A stretch of 64,000 nt of DNA from positions 1,736,001 through 1,800,000 of the forward strand of contig OX637297.1 of NCBI GenBank assembly GCA_951799445.1. The letters run 5' to 3'. The notes beneath the pieces are model-generated. The model had not been told where the DNA came from. It saw nothing but the letters and a program-made list of their open reading frames with translations, and ran no database searches. Source of the stretch: Pseudisothecium myosuroides. Taxonomy: Eukaryota > Streptophyta > Bryopsida > Hypnales > Lembophyllaceae. Shown piece by piece: positions 23,744 through 36,158 of the stretch; within the stretch, counting starts at the first letter, position 1, and each line of letters starts with the position of its first letter. The translations under genes and the position numbers were made by a program.

Positions 23744-26700
23744 AAGTATAGTGCTCCAAAAAATTAGCGCGTACTTGGCAATGCACATTCATTAAGGTAT
23801 AACTTCTTTTGCGCGCGCCTATTTTATTGCATTGATTAGCTACCCAGCTAGGTTCCATGCGTGAATATATATTTACAATATCATGCACATACATATATTG
23901 TTTTATGTCATCCTCAATTAAGGGTTACAAATTGAAGTTCAATGCATGTCTATGCTCACACCGGAATTCAATTACAAATGTAATTGCTTTAAGTTGCATG
24001 CAAGCAAGATGGGTGACTGCAAGTGCATGCGAGTGCAAGTGCCAATGCAAGTGTGTGTTAGTGCGAATGCAAGTGGGTTGATTGAAATCATGTCACTTAC
24101 CAACACTACACGCACTACATTGTAAGAATTTGATGTATGTGAATCAAACCACACCTAAAAAATGGTACAATCTCTCTTCTATTGGAGTCCCACTAGAGCC
24201 CAAATTGAAAATTTAGTGCAAATCTCACTATTTTAAAAAAGACAATGTACTCACAAATTTTAGACTTCATAGCCGTGGCACTTCAATTTAAGTCCCTTAG
24301 TATAAAAATTGTCCTATTTTGTAACTATTACAATAGCAATTGAGAAATCAGACTCTAACTGATTTTCTCTAGCATTTTCACCATCTCAACAAGAGGAGAA
24401 AAAACCCGCGCATGCTCATCTCTACTTTGCTTCAAGACGAGAGAATTGCTAATATGCTTTCTTTTCTCCCAATTATAGCCCAATTCAGCCTTTGCTTGTC
24501 TTTTTGCAGTCAACAATGCGGATACTAGTAAGTAAGCAAGCAACAATCTAACTGCTAAGGTGGTGAGACAATTTTGACAAGATGTGACTGGCTTAAGTTT
24601 GAGCAATTTTTTTTATTTTTTCAAGCACAACCAAAATAGTAGATTCAAAGTCAAAAGAAAGGAATAAATTGAGAGTGTGCGCATCAACTATTTAGAATAA
24701 CTGCACAAAACCCTGCTGCAAGTCATGACCCCTTCTACCTAAGGAACCACAAAACGTCCCGGTGAAAGCTCAAACTAAAAGGAAAGATCTCGTAAAAAAT
24801 AATCCCTCTCCAAGCTTATTGGGAGACAATGTATCTCAAAAATAACATACAGATATAGTAGAAAAAATCACTGAAATTTACCTTATTGCTCTACATTGTT
24901 TTTGCTTCTGGTCAAATTTCCACCATCAATTTTCTTGGCTGCAAGTCTATCTACAGCTAGTCGAGCTGGCTTCAGGACTTTCAGTCCAAGTTCTTTTCCT
25001 AGGGACTAAAAAATCACCAGCAACGAGCCTGTTCAGAGTTGCATTAGCAGCTTCAGCACGTTTCATGACATCTCCAGGTAGGTTTTCTGATGGTGGTGAG
25101 GGTCCAATCTCCTTGTCCTTGTCATCCAAGTCATCAAAAAATATAGCCTGGCAAGATAAACCTTACGTTAGTTACTAACCTCAAGTATGTAGGATATAAC
25201 TACATTGTTTTCCAACATACCTCTCGTTGAATGTTCCCATCCGCCCTCTGATATTTGCATTTGCTCTTTGATATTTGCATCCACCCTCCAATAACTCTCT
25301 CTGCATGTTTGAATGCATGGCCCGGAGAGGACTCAAAGTCAATGAATGTATAGTTAATATGCCACTGAAAGTAGAATCCAACTTCTCAATAATATCTGTT
25401 GCACTTGACAAATAAATTGAAAGAAAACTATTAGTTGGGAGACGAGGTAGAAAGTAGGAAAGCCAGGCCAAAGAAGAGCGCTTGAATGGCTTTATGATCT
25501 CAGACAAAAAGGTAGGCATGGACTAGGGAAACACATGAAGGAGATACTGTCGGGAAAATAGTAGAAACTATTTCAATGATTGAATATCCAAAGTGAATGT
25601 CAAGATTGGACAAGCAACCTAAAACTGACAGGAATTAATCACACATACAAAGACCATGCCAGCAAAAAAAGGTTTAAGAAGAATGGCACATCTTGTAGAG
25701 GTCAACTGGTTTTTGAGGTATTGACTCAAGCTTCTCGTCTCCTATTTGTTCAGGCTCCTCATCGCGCATAAGGTTCAATTCCGAAGATTTGGGTTCCCAA
25801 GCACCGGAATTTTGGCCGGCTGCTGCATGCGCAGTTGGAGGTTGGATCTCTACATTACTTTTCATAGGATTCATGAGAAGAATGAATGATTATGTGCGAC
25901 TTCAAGGCTTTGGTAGAGGAGGCGCCTACCAGCAAATTAGGTCATACAAAATTTTGTTAAGTAAAACTATGTAAGGTAGACGAGTGGCGGACCAAAGTGA
26001 GCTTCATTCTTGGTGTTACTTCCCACAAATTCAGACAAGTGAGACCAAATACCAAAACAGAGTATTAATGAGAAAGTAACAATTGTACAAATAAGCTACC
26101 CAACTCATTGCACCTCTATACTTTAGAAATGCGCTTTAGCTTTTTAGTGAACGGATCCTGCAAATCAAACTGCTTGCACAGCAAAAGAGACGGCCTCCAA
26201 GGATTCTCTTCTCTCCTTGGATACTGCTTGGTCTCTTCCCGCAAGACAAGCTCCTTGCCATTAGCGGCGTCTTGCAATTTTGATGTAATTCAACGTCAAT
26301 TGCAAACCTTTAAATGGTCAGCCTAGATTGCTGTGCGGACATCATTTCACAGTTATGATTGTATGTTCAAGCTCTAAAATAGGATATAAATATCAATCAG
26401 TTCTCCAATTATCATCATAGATACAATAATGACAAGTTTTCCTACAAATACAGAACAGAACTTGATTATTTGATCCAAAAGGCAAAACATTTATAAGACA
26501 ACAAGAACTTTGAACTTACCGCCCTTGTAGTGGTCGAAAGCCCAGCTGTTGTAAAGCGACTTCCCGTGATGGCAACCAACTCTGGCATAGGCTTGCCTGG
26601 AGCATTTAGAAAAGCGTGTTTGTCAAGTGTAAGACCTTCCTGTTGTAAACAAGCAATTGCTTCAAATTTGAATATATCTTAAGAACGTTCAGACTCTGAC

Positions 26701-27151
26701 AAACCACTTCCCCCACTTGTTGGCTTCCATAAACCTCCTATTGATTTACCCTTTAAAAACTGTTCAAATCAAATTTGCTTTGTAGAATGTCTTTGAAAGG
26801 TTGCAAATTTCCAGTTGTTTCTCTATCCTGACCAACAACAAACAAACATACTCACTTCATTATCCTCATACATGCAAAAGTGTCACCAGAAGTACAAGAG
26901 AAAGAAAATCAAACTATGGACTTCTGATGTACAACAGCAATTACCAGCAAATGATGGTGAAAGAATCAAGAATACCCCAAAATAGGAATAAATATACATT
27001 ACAAAACATTTATATATCAATACATTACATACACAAGCATCACTAGGATATTCATGATTCAAGATATATGTAAAACCTTCATTGATAAGAACAAGCAACA
27101 TATACAAGCAACATTGACTGCAAGAGGCAGAAAAGAAGTCAAATGCTAAAA

Positions 27152-27369
27152 CACTATAAGAAACCCATGTTTTAGGTAACAAGTCCCAATTTTTTTAAAC
27201 AAATTTTAGGTGATGTCAATGTTGACAGCTCAATGTTTTTATGTCAACATTGATGTTACATGGGACAATCTTGTTGACATAAAAACAAAGGTTTGTCAAC
27301 ATTGACATCACCTAAATTCTGTTTAAAAAAATTGGGGCTCGTTACCTAAAACGCGGGTTCCTTATAGTG
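27152..27369. mobile_element. Foldback MITE, CACTATAAGAA family, copy C (218 bp)
   Basis: The ends CACTATAAGAAACCCATG and CCTTATAGTG are inverted, and AAA flanks both sides. Arms and centre resemble copies A and B. It lies in the TGH-like pseudogene between the SURP region and the downstream exons. Confidence 0.9.
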
Positions 27370-27485
27370 AAACCACAACGTTCAAGTCAGAGAATGCATT
27401 GTATAGTAGATGAAGATGTGAATACGCTTGAAAGAGCAGACTGCAGCTGTGCACGATCATCAGCTCCCACTATGGAGGCAACTGG

Positions 27486-27712
27486 AGAATTCTGTCTCTA
27501 TACAAGAGCAGCCCCTTTTGGTAGTGGAATCTCCCCTAGCATTTTGCCCCTTTCAATGGCGTCCAACTGGGGTGAAAAATTTGACTGTCGTCTTGCTTTC
27601 TCACTTTGAACATTATCAATTCTAATCTACTGTTTGCCTTCCTTCACAAGCTTTTTCTCTTCCTCCTAGAGCCTACGAACATAGTAATCATGACCAAGAC
27701 CCCCAAATAAAA
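27486..27712 (-). repeat. Exon-containing duplication, copy 1
   Basis: This segment of the TGH-like SURP exon recurs at 28509-28733 in the same orientation, with roughly 85-90 percent identity by eye. It encodes the end of the SURP domain and the following Lys/Glu-rich stretch. Confidence 0.88.
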
Positions 27713-28508
27713 ACCCAAACATTGGAATATTTCTTTGCTTCTCCTTTGAGATTTCCTAAAGGCGAGGTCCACTCTTGGCTACAAATGACGTTAGTCCTTC
27801 AATATACTTGCATAACTCTAGATCATCAGGTGTCCGAGCAGCTGCAGGAGCAGGCCTCTCTTGCAAACGCTTAGAACCCATAGGTTTGTCGAATTTACAA
27901 ATGAAGTAAAGTTTTTGAGTATAATGGGGGGAGGAAACCTGCACAAATCAAAGTATCATCTGTTAATAACATGATATCCTACTAGAACCTTAACTAAGTG
28001 ATTCATCACGCATTAACTTTTCATAGACATCTTTGATCACTTCATTAAGAAGATAAACAAACGATTGGTATTGGGTACCATGGCTTCTTCTTAGGTGGCT
28101 CCCTAGCTATGTGAAATCTTGGCAAGGTCGTCCCCTTGTGAAGCGGATCTTCTATCAGCTGTTTTCTAGGTTGTTCCGTTCGTTTGCCATCCTCTTCCAA
28201 CTCGTGTACTTCAAACGCCATGCCTGTTTGTTCAAGCAAGAATCATAAGCACCAAATAGAGCACTTTGTAAAGAAAGGTAGACATACAGCTGTAAAGCTA
28301 TATCTTCCTACACATCCAATCTCAATTGAATTTAGATAAATGAGCAGTGCGAGCACTTCGGCACCCAGAACAATTTAAAAATTGTGAAACTAAAATTTAA
28401 CATGTATTGACCTGCCCAAAGCATTTGCATATCAACTGACAAGATTACCAAATTGTGCAATTTAGGTTGTACAAAACATCAAGCGAAATATGATGCAACA
28501 ACAAAGAA

Positions 28509-28733
28509 AGAGAATTCTGTCTCTATACAAGAGCAGCCCCTTTTGGTAGAAGAATCTTTTGCCCCTTTCGTTGGTGTCCAACTGGGGTGAGAAATTCGAC
28601 TATCATCTTGCTTTCTCACTTTGAACATTATCAATTCTAATCTATTGTTTGCCTTCTTTCACAAGCTTTTGCTCTTCCTCTCATAGCCTACGAACATAGT
28701 ATTCATGACCAAGGCCCCTCAAAATGCTTAAAA
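28509..28733 (-). repeat. Exon-containing duplication, copy 2
   Basis: This is a second copy of 27486-27712, located upstream in the gene's own direction. It has additional stops relative to copy 1: the codons CGA CAG of copy 1 (plus-strand 27585-27590) read TGA TAG here (28600-28605). The Trp expected after YYVRRL is TAG in copy 1 and TGA here. Confidence 0.88.
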
Positions 28734-29403
28734 GCACATTAGGTCCAATTTGGGCCCTTGATCTTTTGAACAGAAGTAACACCGGGTATTGCAAGCTGTT
28801 CAAGGTCACTCCCCAATGAAAAGCCTCCCGATTATGATCAACATGAGGATCCAAAAAGCAAATGAAGATGGAGCAAAAGAGCATTACAAAGCTCAACTGC
28901 TACCCTAATGCACCAAACCTTCCCAAATACAAATTCTAGGAGATTGCCCAGCCTCCATCATCTACCTGTGTAAGGGCAGCTTCATGAAGCAACCTACCCT
29001 AAATGCTTCCGCAATTGTATATGTAGTCGTAACGGATACGAGATACAAACTAAAGCACTTATCAAACATTTGTGCTTCCAGCTCTCCTATACCTCAATTT
29101 ACCACATACGAATACCTATCTCTCCTTCCAACTACCCAATTACAACTTAGCCAAATGAAGTCTACTACAGGGAAAGCAGGCGTCACATATGATAAGTCTG
29201 CCAATCACAAGTATCACACAAAACCTAAAAAAATAAAAACTAACAAATGTCATAGGACGCATTTCTCCATTACTCATTTGACGGGCCAACTGAAGTGGAA
29301 TTTCAGTATCAAAGAGGGGGACTGCAAATTGCACTGCATTACAAAACGAAACTTCTTGAGTCAACTACAGTCATTAAAACATAACATTGTGACCATCACA
29401 TAC

Positions 29404-29806
29404 CTTCTTCACACCCCTGATCTTCTTGGAATGATTCTTGCGCTCCTTAATCTGCTTCCTGGATTTCTCCACCTTGGTCGCCAGTCCATTCTACAATCAC
29501 ACCCAAATTCATAACGTCAGTATTGTACTACAACCAATTTCCTTCGTTACAAGCAACTCTCCATCCAAATTGTTGACCATCCATTAAGCCTGCACCCAAA
29601 CGAATGATATTGCGGGAACAAATCTAGGAATTCAACATAATGAGCCTGAACTTGAACTCGCATTTCTTTGTAGAGTCCACAGAATCGTAAATGAGACTGA
29701 AACCCGTAGACTTGCCACCTCCGAATTTTGTCCTGAAGTCAAACTCGAAGATGCTCTGGGGATCCTGCACTTCGTACAGCTTGGTCAACTTCTTTTTCAA
29801 CTCAAC
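29404..29806 (-). pseudogene. RPS24: Ribosomal protein eS24 pseudogene (two exons)
   Basis: Exon piece 1 (29637-29806, after a CAG acceptor) reads VELKKKLTKLYEVQDPQSIF, FGGGKSTGFSLIYDSV and KFRLI. Exon piece 2 (29404-29490) reads [19 protein letters not shown] and KKIRGVKK, followed by a GTATGT donor. These are unmistakable eS24 (RPS24) sequence, covering roughly residues 40-115 of about 135. The N-terminal exon and the last exon were not found. The donor after KFRLI is missing (TGTTG where AG|GT is expected). An intron is present, so this is a segmental rather than a processed copy. It lies immediately upstream of the TGH-like pseudogene on the same strand. Confidence 0.88.
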
Positions 29807-30094
29807 CTGTGCTAACAAATTTGAACCTCAGCTCCTCCGCACTCATTGTCATCTTGTGCTTCACAAGTGCAAAGAAACAAAGACTCACCTTAGACACATT
29901 AGTACAACTCAGGTGAAGCACTTACGTTTTTAAAAATTCAACCCAAACATAGAATTGTAAGAACGATGTAACTAGTAATGCATGATGCTCCCCGGACCAC
30001 CTACCACTGCAAAACCAGTTCTGCAAGTTTGGACATTCCCAAACTCTCTCACTTTATGGATAGAAGAGCAAAAAAAACCTTGCCTTCAGGTGCT

Positions 30095-30170
30095 TGTCCT
30101 CTGATTTGAGACAACTTGTCCACAAGTTCTAAGATGCCCTTGAGTTATTCAAGAATTTGATTCAAGTTCA
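30095..30170 (-). other. Short coding-like fragment, family unknown
   Basis: The minus strand reads LKGILELVDKLSQIRGQAPE followed by GKV-type context, with a stop just before. It has amphipathic coding character but no family I can name. It may be an exon of another broken gene. Confidence 0.25.
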
Positions 30171-30871
30171 TCATATATTAGATCACCCCTAATATCATAC
30201 TATCTAACAAGTTTGCTTATGTCTATTATTTAAATGTCAATCAAGATTGGACAGGGCTGACTTAACACTCTATCCATAAGGTGGTAAGTGAGACACAAGG
30301 AGCTTTCAGATTATGTAATAAACACAAATCTGTAAACCTAATGAACTAATGTAATATTTGGGTTAACATACATACCGATTATATTTTCAAAAGATGATGT
30401 GTTGTCCACTATAAGTTGACCCTTCCTTCATAAATCAGTTCAGATTGGATATAATTCTAGAAAAGAGAGCGCTGGGCCATGGGCCACCAACATAAGAGGA
30501 TCAACCTAGGTTCTGGCCTCCCATATTATTCTAAGCTGGCAAATATGGGCGGTCAAGTGCACCTTGCTAAGCACACTAACAGCAATGTCGTAGAACAATC
30601 TTTAGTTTCTCGAAGATTCCCCTTTACGCCAGTCATATTCAAAGAGCTGAACAACATGTATATTGCACATACTGTCTTCAAATTTGTTCATAGACAGTAC
30701 ATGCCCATTTGCCTTCACTAAGCCTGTCAAGAAGCAACAACTCCAATCAAAATAACTCTAAAACAATGCCTTCATAGTCCACCATAGTCCTTATTGGGTA
30801 TACGATACTCCAAGTAAAGGTATCCTAGCAGAAGTCCCATCTTGTTAGAGACAAATTAAAGACATTGCATG

Positions 30872-31087
30872 CACTATAAAAAACCCGCGTTTTAGGTGAC
30901 AAGCCCTGATTTTCTTTGATAGATTTTAGTGGACGTCTAATGCAACAAACCCATGTTTTTTGTCAAAAAAACGTCCAATGTAACATCAATGTTGACATTA
31001 AAACATGGGTTTGTTGCATTAGACGTCCACTAAAATCTATCAAGGAAAAGCAGGGCTTGTCACCTAAAACACGGGTTTCTTATAGTG
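30872..31087. mobile_element. Foldback MITE, CACTATAA family, copy D (216 bp)
   Basis: The ends are CACTATAAAAAACCC and GGGTTTCTTATAGTG, and ATG flanks both sides. The outer 40 bp match copies A-C. The inner arm is different (AGTGGACGTCTAATGCAAC and its inverse). It is almost entirely a hairpin. Confidence 0.9.
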
Positions 31088-31365
31088 ATGAGGTCCAAGC
31101 AAATCACATAAAACAACACATTCAAAATGCCAAAAGATGAAGAATATTAAAGTCAATGCCTATGCATAGAGGTAAAGAACTGACCTCATCCAAACTCGCA
31201 ACGATATGGTAAACATAATTTTCCACCATTGCAATAAGCTTTACTACTTCATTCAGAAAACACAACTTCCAGATGCCATGGGTGTGGTCAGTCTAGTAGT
31301 GGTCGGTGATAATAGACATTTGAGGATCAGATTCAAATTCAAAAATCAAGTCTAGGTTTGATTGT

Positions 31366-31383
31366 TTAACCCCTAAAGGACCA
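31366..31383. repeat. piggyBac left terminus and TTAA duplication
   Basis: TTAA (31366-31369) is followed by CCCCTAAAGGACCA (31370-31383). Confidence 0.9.
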
Positions 31384-31939
31384 AGCTGATTTTTCTACCA
31401 GAAAACCCAGAAAACTGCCATTTCAGCTGCGGTCACCCAAGAGACCTCAAAAAATGTTTTTTTGGAGAATCTGACCGTAGGATCTTGTACTTTACTTGTC
31501 TGAGAGGATGTCGTAAAAATTTCATGAAGTTTGACCGCACGGATTGGAAGATATGAGCGGTCAAAGTTTGGAAAAAAGTTTTTTCTTCCTTGCCCGAAAC
31601 TTTCACTTGTCTTTGACCACTCTTAGAATGAAAAACTTACTCTAGACAAAGTTGAGGTTTAATTTGTCCATGTAGCAAAGCATCTTAGGTATGTGTAGGA
31701 GAAATTTCAAATCAATTGGACGGGGTAAAGATGTAGAAAAAATTCTTGTAATTGTAGAAGGTGTTGTAAAATGCATATGCACTATGCGAAATTGCAATTT
31801 TTTTGTACATTATGAAAACTTGAATTTCAAAAATCCGAACGGTGAGCACCACCATATGTCCTAGTTTTATCAATATATACAAAAAAAAATAAAAATAAAA
31901 ATAAAAAACATTCCGAAAATGTGAAAATGAGAACCACAG

Positions 31940-32270
31940 AGTTTTTTGGCCCCAGGGTTGCTGGGAAGGGGGGTTACGGCTTAGTAGCCCGGGTCCCTGC
32001 CTCCCCCCCTCCCCGCCCATCCTCCCTCCCTGTCAGTGGGAGGGGAGGGGCCTGCCGGGGCCGGTCCACAGGATCGGGCTCCCTCCGCCGGGGCAGAAGG
32101 GCCTGCCATGGGGCAACCTACCGCCCTGTCAGCGAGGGCTGGGCCTCTGTGGCGGCAGTGCCTGCGCCAAAGGCAGGCGGCAGGCCCTCCCCGTCCTTGC
32201 TCTCAGGGGCGGATGGGGACTTGGGGAGCAGGCTGTCCCCAAAGCTCTCACACCGTTCTCGGTCATAGGG
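31940..32270. other. GC-rich block near the left end of the piggyBac element
   Basis: An abrupt GC-rich stretch lies in otherwise AT-rich DNA, full of CCCTCC and CTGCC motifs. The open frames through it look compositional rather than coding. It lies 0.6-0.9 kb inside the left end, and a similar block lies 0.2-0.5 kb inside the right end. Confidence 0.6.
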
Positions 32271-32629
32271 AAAGGGAAACGACCGTGGTCCTTCTATTCC
32301 AATGCAGCAAGCAAGCCTGCGTTTTTCCCACAGAGTTCCACAATCAGCAGAGTGAACAGACAGTTGGTTTTTTTGTTGGACCTTCTCTAGAGGAATGAAG
32401 AGCTTATAAATGGACTACCCTGAAATTGAAGAAGTAGTTCATTTTTTCAGATGAAGACATATTTTTCTGAATTGATCTATACATTAGGAATTTTGCTCTC
32501 GCATTTTCGCTCAACCACTTCTATGAATTATAATGTAGTGAGTATTGAAGGAAAGAAGTGGGGTAAAAATCATATGCGAATTGAATGAACTGCATGTCAC
32601 CATATATACTCACATAGAGAAATGAAATG

Positions 32630-34368
32630 TCACTGCAGATTTTCATGATATCTCTGGAAGCACCCGCCACGCCAACACATGAACTTATTGTCACATGGTG
32701 GACAATAAGTTTTTGGACGTTTCACTGGACGTGAGCCATCGTTACATACAACACATGGGCCCCTCATGGAACCGCTTGCCGGATAACAAACTTTTCGTTG
32801 CCGCACTGGATCAAGTAAACGTGGTCTGCGGTCCCAGTTCTGTGTAAGGGCCTCACAAAGCTGGATTTGAAACTGCAAGTGCGTCATTGGGGGCCGTGGA
32901 GGCTTTCTATTCTTGCAAATGTCCAGGTAAATGATGTACATGTTGACAATTGTCGTATCAACTAAAAAAAAGAACACCCGATGCCACCACTTGTGAGACC
33001 GGGTCTGGCAAGTATAAGAGGCCCGCAATTGGTCTGCCACATCAACGCCCCGCATGTGTGTAGTGTACTCAAGGTGAACTGGTGAAGTTTGAATCTTGTC
33101 CCGTGTTGCACCATTGCGGCGAGGCACACTAACAACTGGAAATTGACAAGGGAATTGTACAGGCACCGCATGAGTAGAGAGAACTAGTACAGGCCTCTTG
33201 TCCATCCAAGCTATTGCAGAGATGACCCGTGACTCATGCATTTGCCATGCAAGAGTACCCTAGGCATTTTTAGCAAACTCCTTTGTGTTTTTCAATACGC
33301 TTGGAAGACCAATTCTATTAGCTCTTATGGTCCCAGTTGCATATATTCTCCTATCAAATAATTCCTTGAACAGAGGTATGCTTGTAAAAAAATTGTCCAT
33401 CGTTATAACGTGGCCTCGCCCCTCATTGGATGCCAACAAACGTAAAACGACGTTGTGTGCTAATTTCGCTTGCCCACGTGGTACCATAGCCTCATTTGCT
33501 ATAGCTGGATCTTTTCCACAATAGACCTCAAAGTTGGATACAAATTTTGAGACTGAATCCGCGAGGCACCAGACTTTAATGCCCCACTTCTGCGGTTTCT
33601 GTGGCATGTACTGGCGTGCCGGACAATACGTACCCTTATATCTGATCATCATCTCGTCCACGGTCCCGAACTTGCCCATTTTCCAAACTCGTTGACAAGT
33701 CCCTCGAATTTCATTGAGCAACCACCTCAATTGCCCCATCTTATCATATCCCTCTTGTGTTGGATCATGCACATATTTCGCCGGATTTGTGAGATGTAAA
33801 CACCTCGTGAGTAGAATAAAGCGCCCTCGAGACATAAGGTTTGAAATAGTTTCACAGTGAAAGATTGAACCCTTCTTGTGCCAATATGTTTTAATGTTCG
33901 GCTGACGCTTCATCCCCATATACAAGATAATAGCAATGAAAACGTGCAATTCTTTCACTGATAATGGAGTCCATGAGGCCCCCCCCGGAATCTTCCCATG
34001 GTCATCTGCAGTGGTGGCATATCTATTCGTCTCGGTCACGATCTCCCGCATCAAGTTGAATGACCAGAACAATTGAAATAAATTGAGGAAAGTGGGAAAA
34101 TACCGCCACGGTACATTTGAAGTCGGTGCACCCAAAAAGTCTAAGCGCTCCGGACCATAAGTCATGTACCTCTGATTCCAAGACTCCTCTTGGTAAATAT
34201 ACTTCACACTGTCGTGGTCCTCGATGGTACCAGTGTCTTCATCATCGTCGTCCTCACTAAAATGCAGCTCCGATAATTCAATGTCACTGTCATAGTCAGA
34301 ATCATGAGGCAAAGAGAATTGGCCGTTTCTCGCACGACGTGCTTGTCCTCCATGACGGTGCGCGGTAT
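32630..34368 (-). CDS. piggyBac transposase, catalytic exon (one in-frame TAG)
   Basis: The exon starts after an acceptor (GTCAACAG|AT at 34368) and ends at TGA 32630-32632. An acidic N-terminal stretch (HFSEDDDDEDTGTIEDHD) precedes the DDE-type core. Catalytic aspartates are visible in GTVDEMMIRYKG, HVITMDNFFTSIPL and RGVDVADQL, matching D268, D346, D447 and D450 of the insect protein. The C-terminus is a Cys-rich finger of the family type (CVVCNDGS, TYCPPCDNKFMCW). A single TAG at 33260-33262, between KNA and GTLAW, breaks the frame and could be one change from CAG. No frameshift was seen in about 1.74 kb. Either this copy recently died or a rare readthrough would be needed. It cuts and pastes at TTAA, as the flanks of this element show. 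Confidence 0.9.
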
Positions 34369-34899
34369 CTGTTGACAAGTGCACAGCAGTTCATAGTTAC
34401 ACAACGCTCGAAGGAGGAAAATAATCCCAATGATTGAATGAAATAGAAATTGGCATGGCTAACAATGAACACGTGTAATGTTGGAATAATTTCCCCTATT
34501 CAAACGTGAATGCAGCTGTTTTTCTTTACTTTGAAATTCAAATGAAATGAAAAATAAATTCATTTGTTTTTTAGAATTATGTCAGCAGAGAGGACAAAGG
34601 ATTTGAAGAAAGAAATTTCCATTGATAATTTAAAGGACATAGCCTCTTAGTACATGGACACAGTGACATGAAAAGCACTGCTTTGATATTAAGTATTCCA
34701 TTGAAAGTTGCCAGTTCAAATTCCCAAGGCGACATAAACGTCTTTCACTACGTCACGAACAGTTCATATAGAAAGAGAACTAACTCAAAATCCCCTACTT
34801 CTACGCACTAACTGTATACAATTATCAAAATTATGTCTACGTAGTCCAAGAAATAGTGAAAATGTCGTGAGAAGTTGTTCCCAAAGGACTTCACTTCAA

Positions 34900-36050
34900 A
34901 TTGGAGTTGTCATTGAGAAGAATAAATTCACTTGAAATTGAGAAGAATAAATTTGAGATGGAAGAATTAAATTGACATTCAAGTTGAAAATATTACATTT
35001 AGAATGGGAAAATAACATAGAACTTGAAATAGACAAATAAGAAATCAACAAAAAGAAATTGAAAATAAATTGAAATGTGAATAAAAATTTTAGAATTTGA
35101 AATTGAAGAAAAGTTGAGAAGACATTGACATAGAAGACTGAAATTAAAAATAATGAAATTGGAAACAATAAAATAGAAAGAACTAAAAAAAAAATTTCAA
35201 AATTGGAAAGCAATTCAAATTCAAATTACTGAAATTCTTATTGAAAATAAATAAAAAAATTCATTGAAATGAAATAATGAAATTGAGAAGCATGAAATTG
35301 GAAATTATAAAATTCATAAGACTTAGAACAGAAGAATGGAACAGCGGAGCATTTGATTTTGAAATTGAACAGACTCGATGAATGAAGTTGACATTGACAA
35401 GAATGAAATTGTCATTGAAACAAATGAAAGAATGAAAATGAAATTGAGAAGAATCAAATGCAAATTGAGAAGAATACAAGAAGAAATTGGAAGAACCCTT
35501 TAGAGAAATCACAATCATAAAAATGAAATCAACAGAAGTGGAATTGGGAAAAAAAACTAAGAAGAAATCCACATGAAAGAATGCATTCGAAAAAACTTAT
35601 AAATAGACATTCCAAACAATCAAATTACAAAACCGAAGTAGAGAATAAATTTAATTGACATTGAAAAGAATGAATTGAAAATGACATAGTCAATTTGAAA
35701 TTGAAAGAATTAGAAGAATGGATTTGAAGTTGATTTTCATATGAAAAAAATTGAACCAAATGAAAATAAATAAATACCCAAAGAAGGTTTACAATAAAAG
35801 ATTGAAATTCTTGATAAATAGAAATAACTGAAATTGAAATAGGAATTCAAATTAAACAAATTGAATTAGAAGATATTGAATTCGAAGAGAATTTAATTGA
35901 AAAAAATAAATATATAAGAAATAAATTATTATCATTTTAAAAATAAATTATTATCGTTTCTTCAATGAATTATTATCGTTTTTTGAATAAATTATAATTG
36001 TTTTTTAAATAAAATTTTATCGTTTTTTAAATAAATTAAAATAAATTAAA
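34900..36050. repeat. GAAATTGA-rich, C-poor degenerate repeat
   Basis: The plus strand is a degenerate array of GAAATTGA and GAATGAAATTG words with very little C, so the transposase-sense strand is T/C-rich. It lies between the catalytic exon and the candidate upstream exon, so it would be intronic. Confidence 0.8.
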
Positions 36051-36158
36051 TTCAAAGAGAAATTTTAATTTTAAATTCTGAAAATAATTTATTATAATTC
36101 GGACAAAGTAAAAAAACAAAAAAAATAAAAAAAGGGCCAAGAAGCTGGGAAGGCTTAC

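Larger units (their letters stand above)
24883..28240 (-). pseudogene. TGH: TOUGH (TGH)/GPATCH1-like G-patch and SURP protein, pseudogene
   Basis: From high to low coordinates on the minus strand, 28045-28239 holds FEVHELEEDG and LPRFHIAREPPKKKPWYP. Next, 27486-27905 is a SURP (SWAP) domain with TPDDLELCKYIEGLTSFVAK, FLFGGLGHDYYVRRL and EEEKKLVKEG. Then 26520-26640 has PGKPMPELVAITGSRFT, and 26127-26262 has KQYPRREENPWRPSLLLCKQ and FDLQDPF. Next, 25692-25874 ends KPVDLYK. Last, 24883-25147 has AIFFDDLDDKDKEIG, ANATLNRLVAGDF and KELGLKV, then TAA. Order and motifs match plant TGH, an RNA-processing factor with G-patch and SWAP domains. The G-patch itself was not found. Damage includes stops at TGG, CAG and CGA positions, frameshifts, a donor apparently changed from GT to AT after DLYK, an exon duplication and a MITE at 27152. 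Confidence 0.78.

Noticed and set aside
28984..29514. 176-residue plus-strand ORF.
   Set aside because: Its 3' part is antisense to the eS24 exon at 29404-29490, and no motif is visible elsewhere.
31921..32398. Overlapping plus-strand ORFs of about 115-120 residues in GC-rich sequence.
   Set aside because: Several frames are open at once because of GC-rich composition, which is not evidence of coding.
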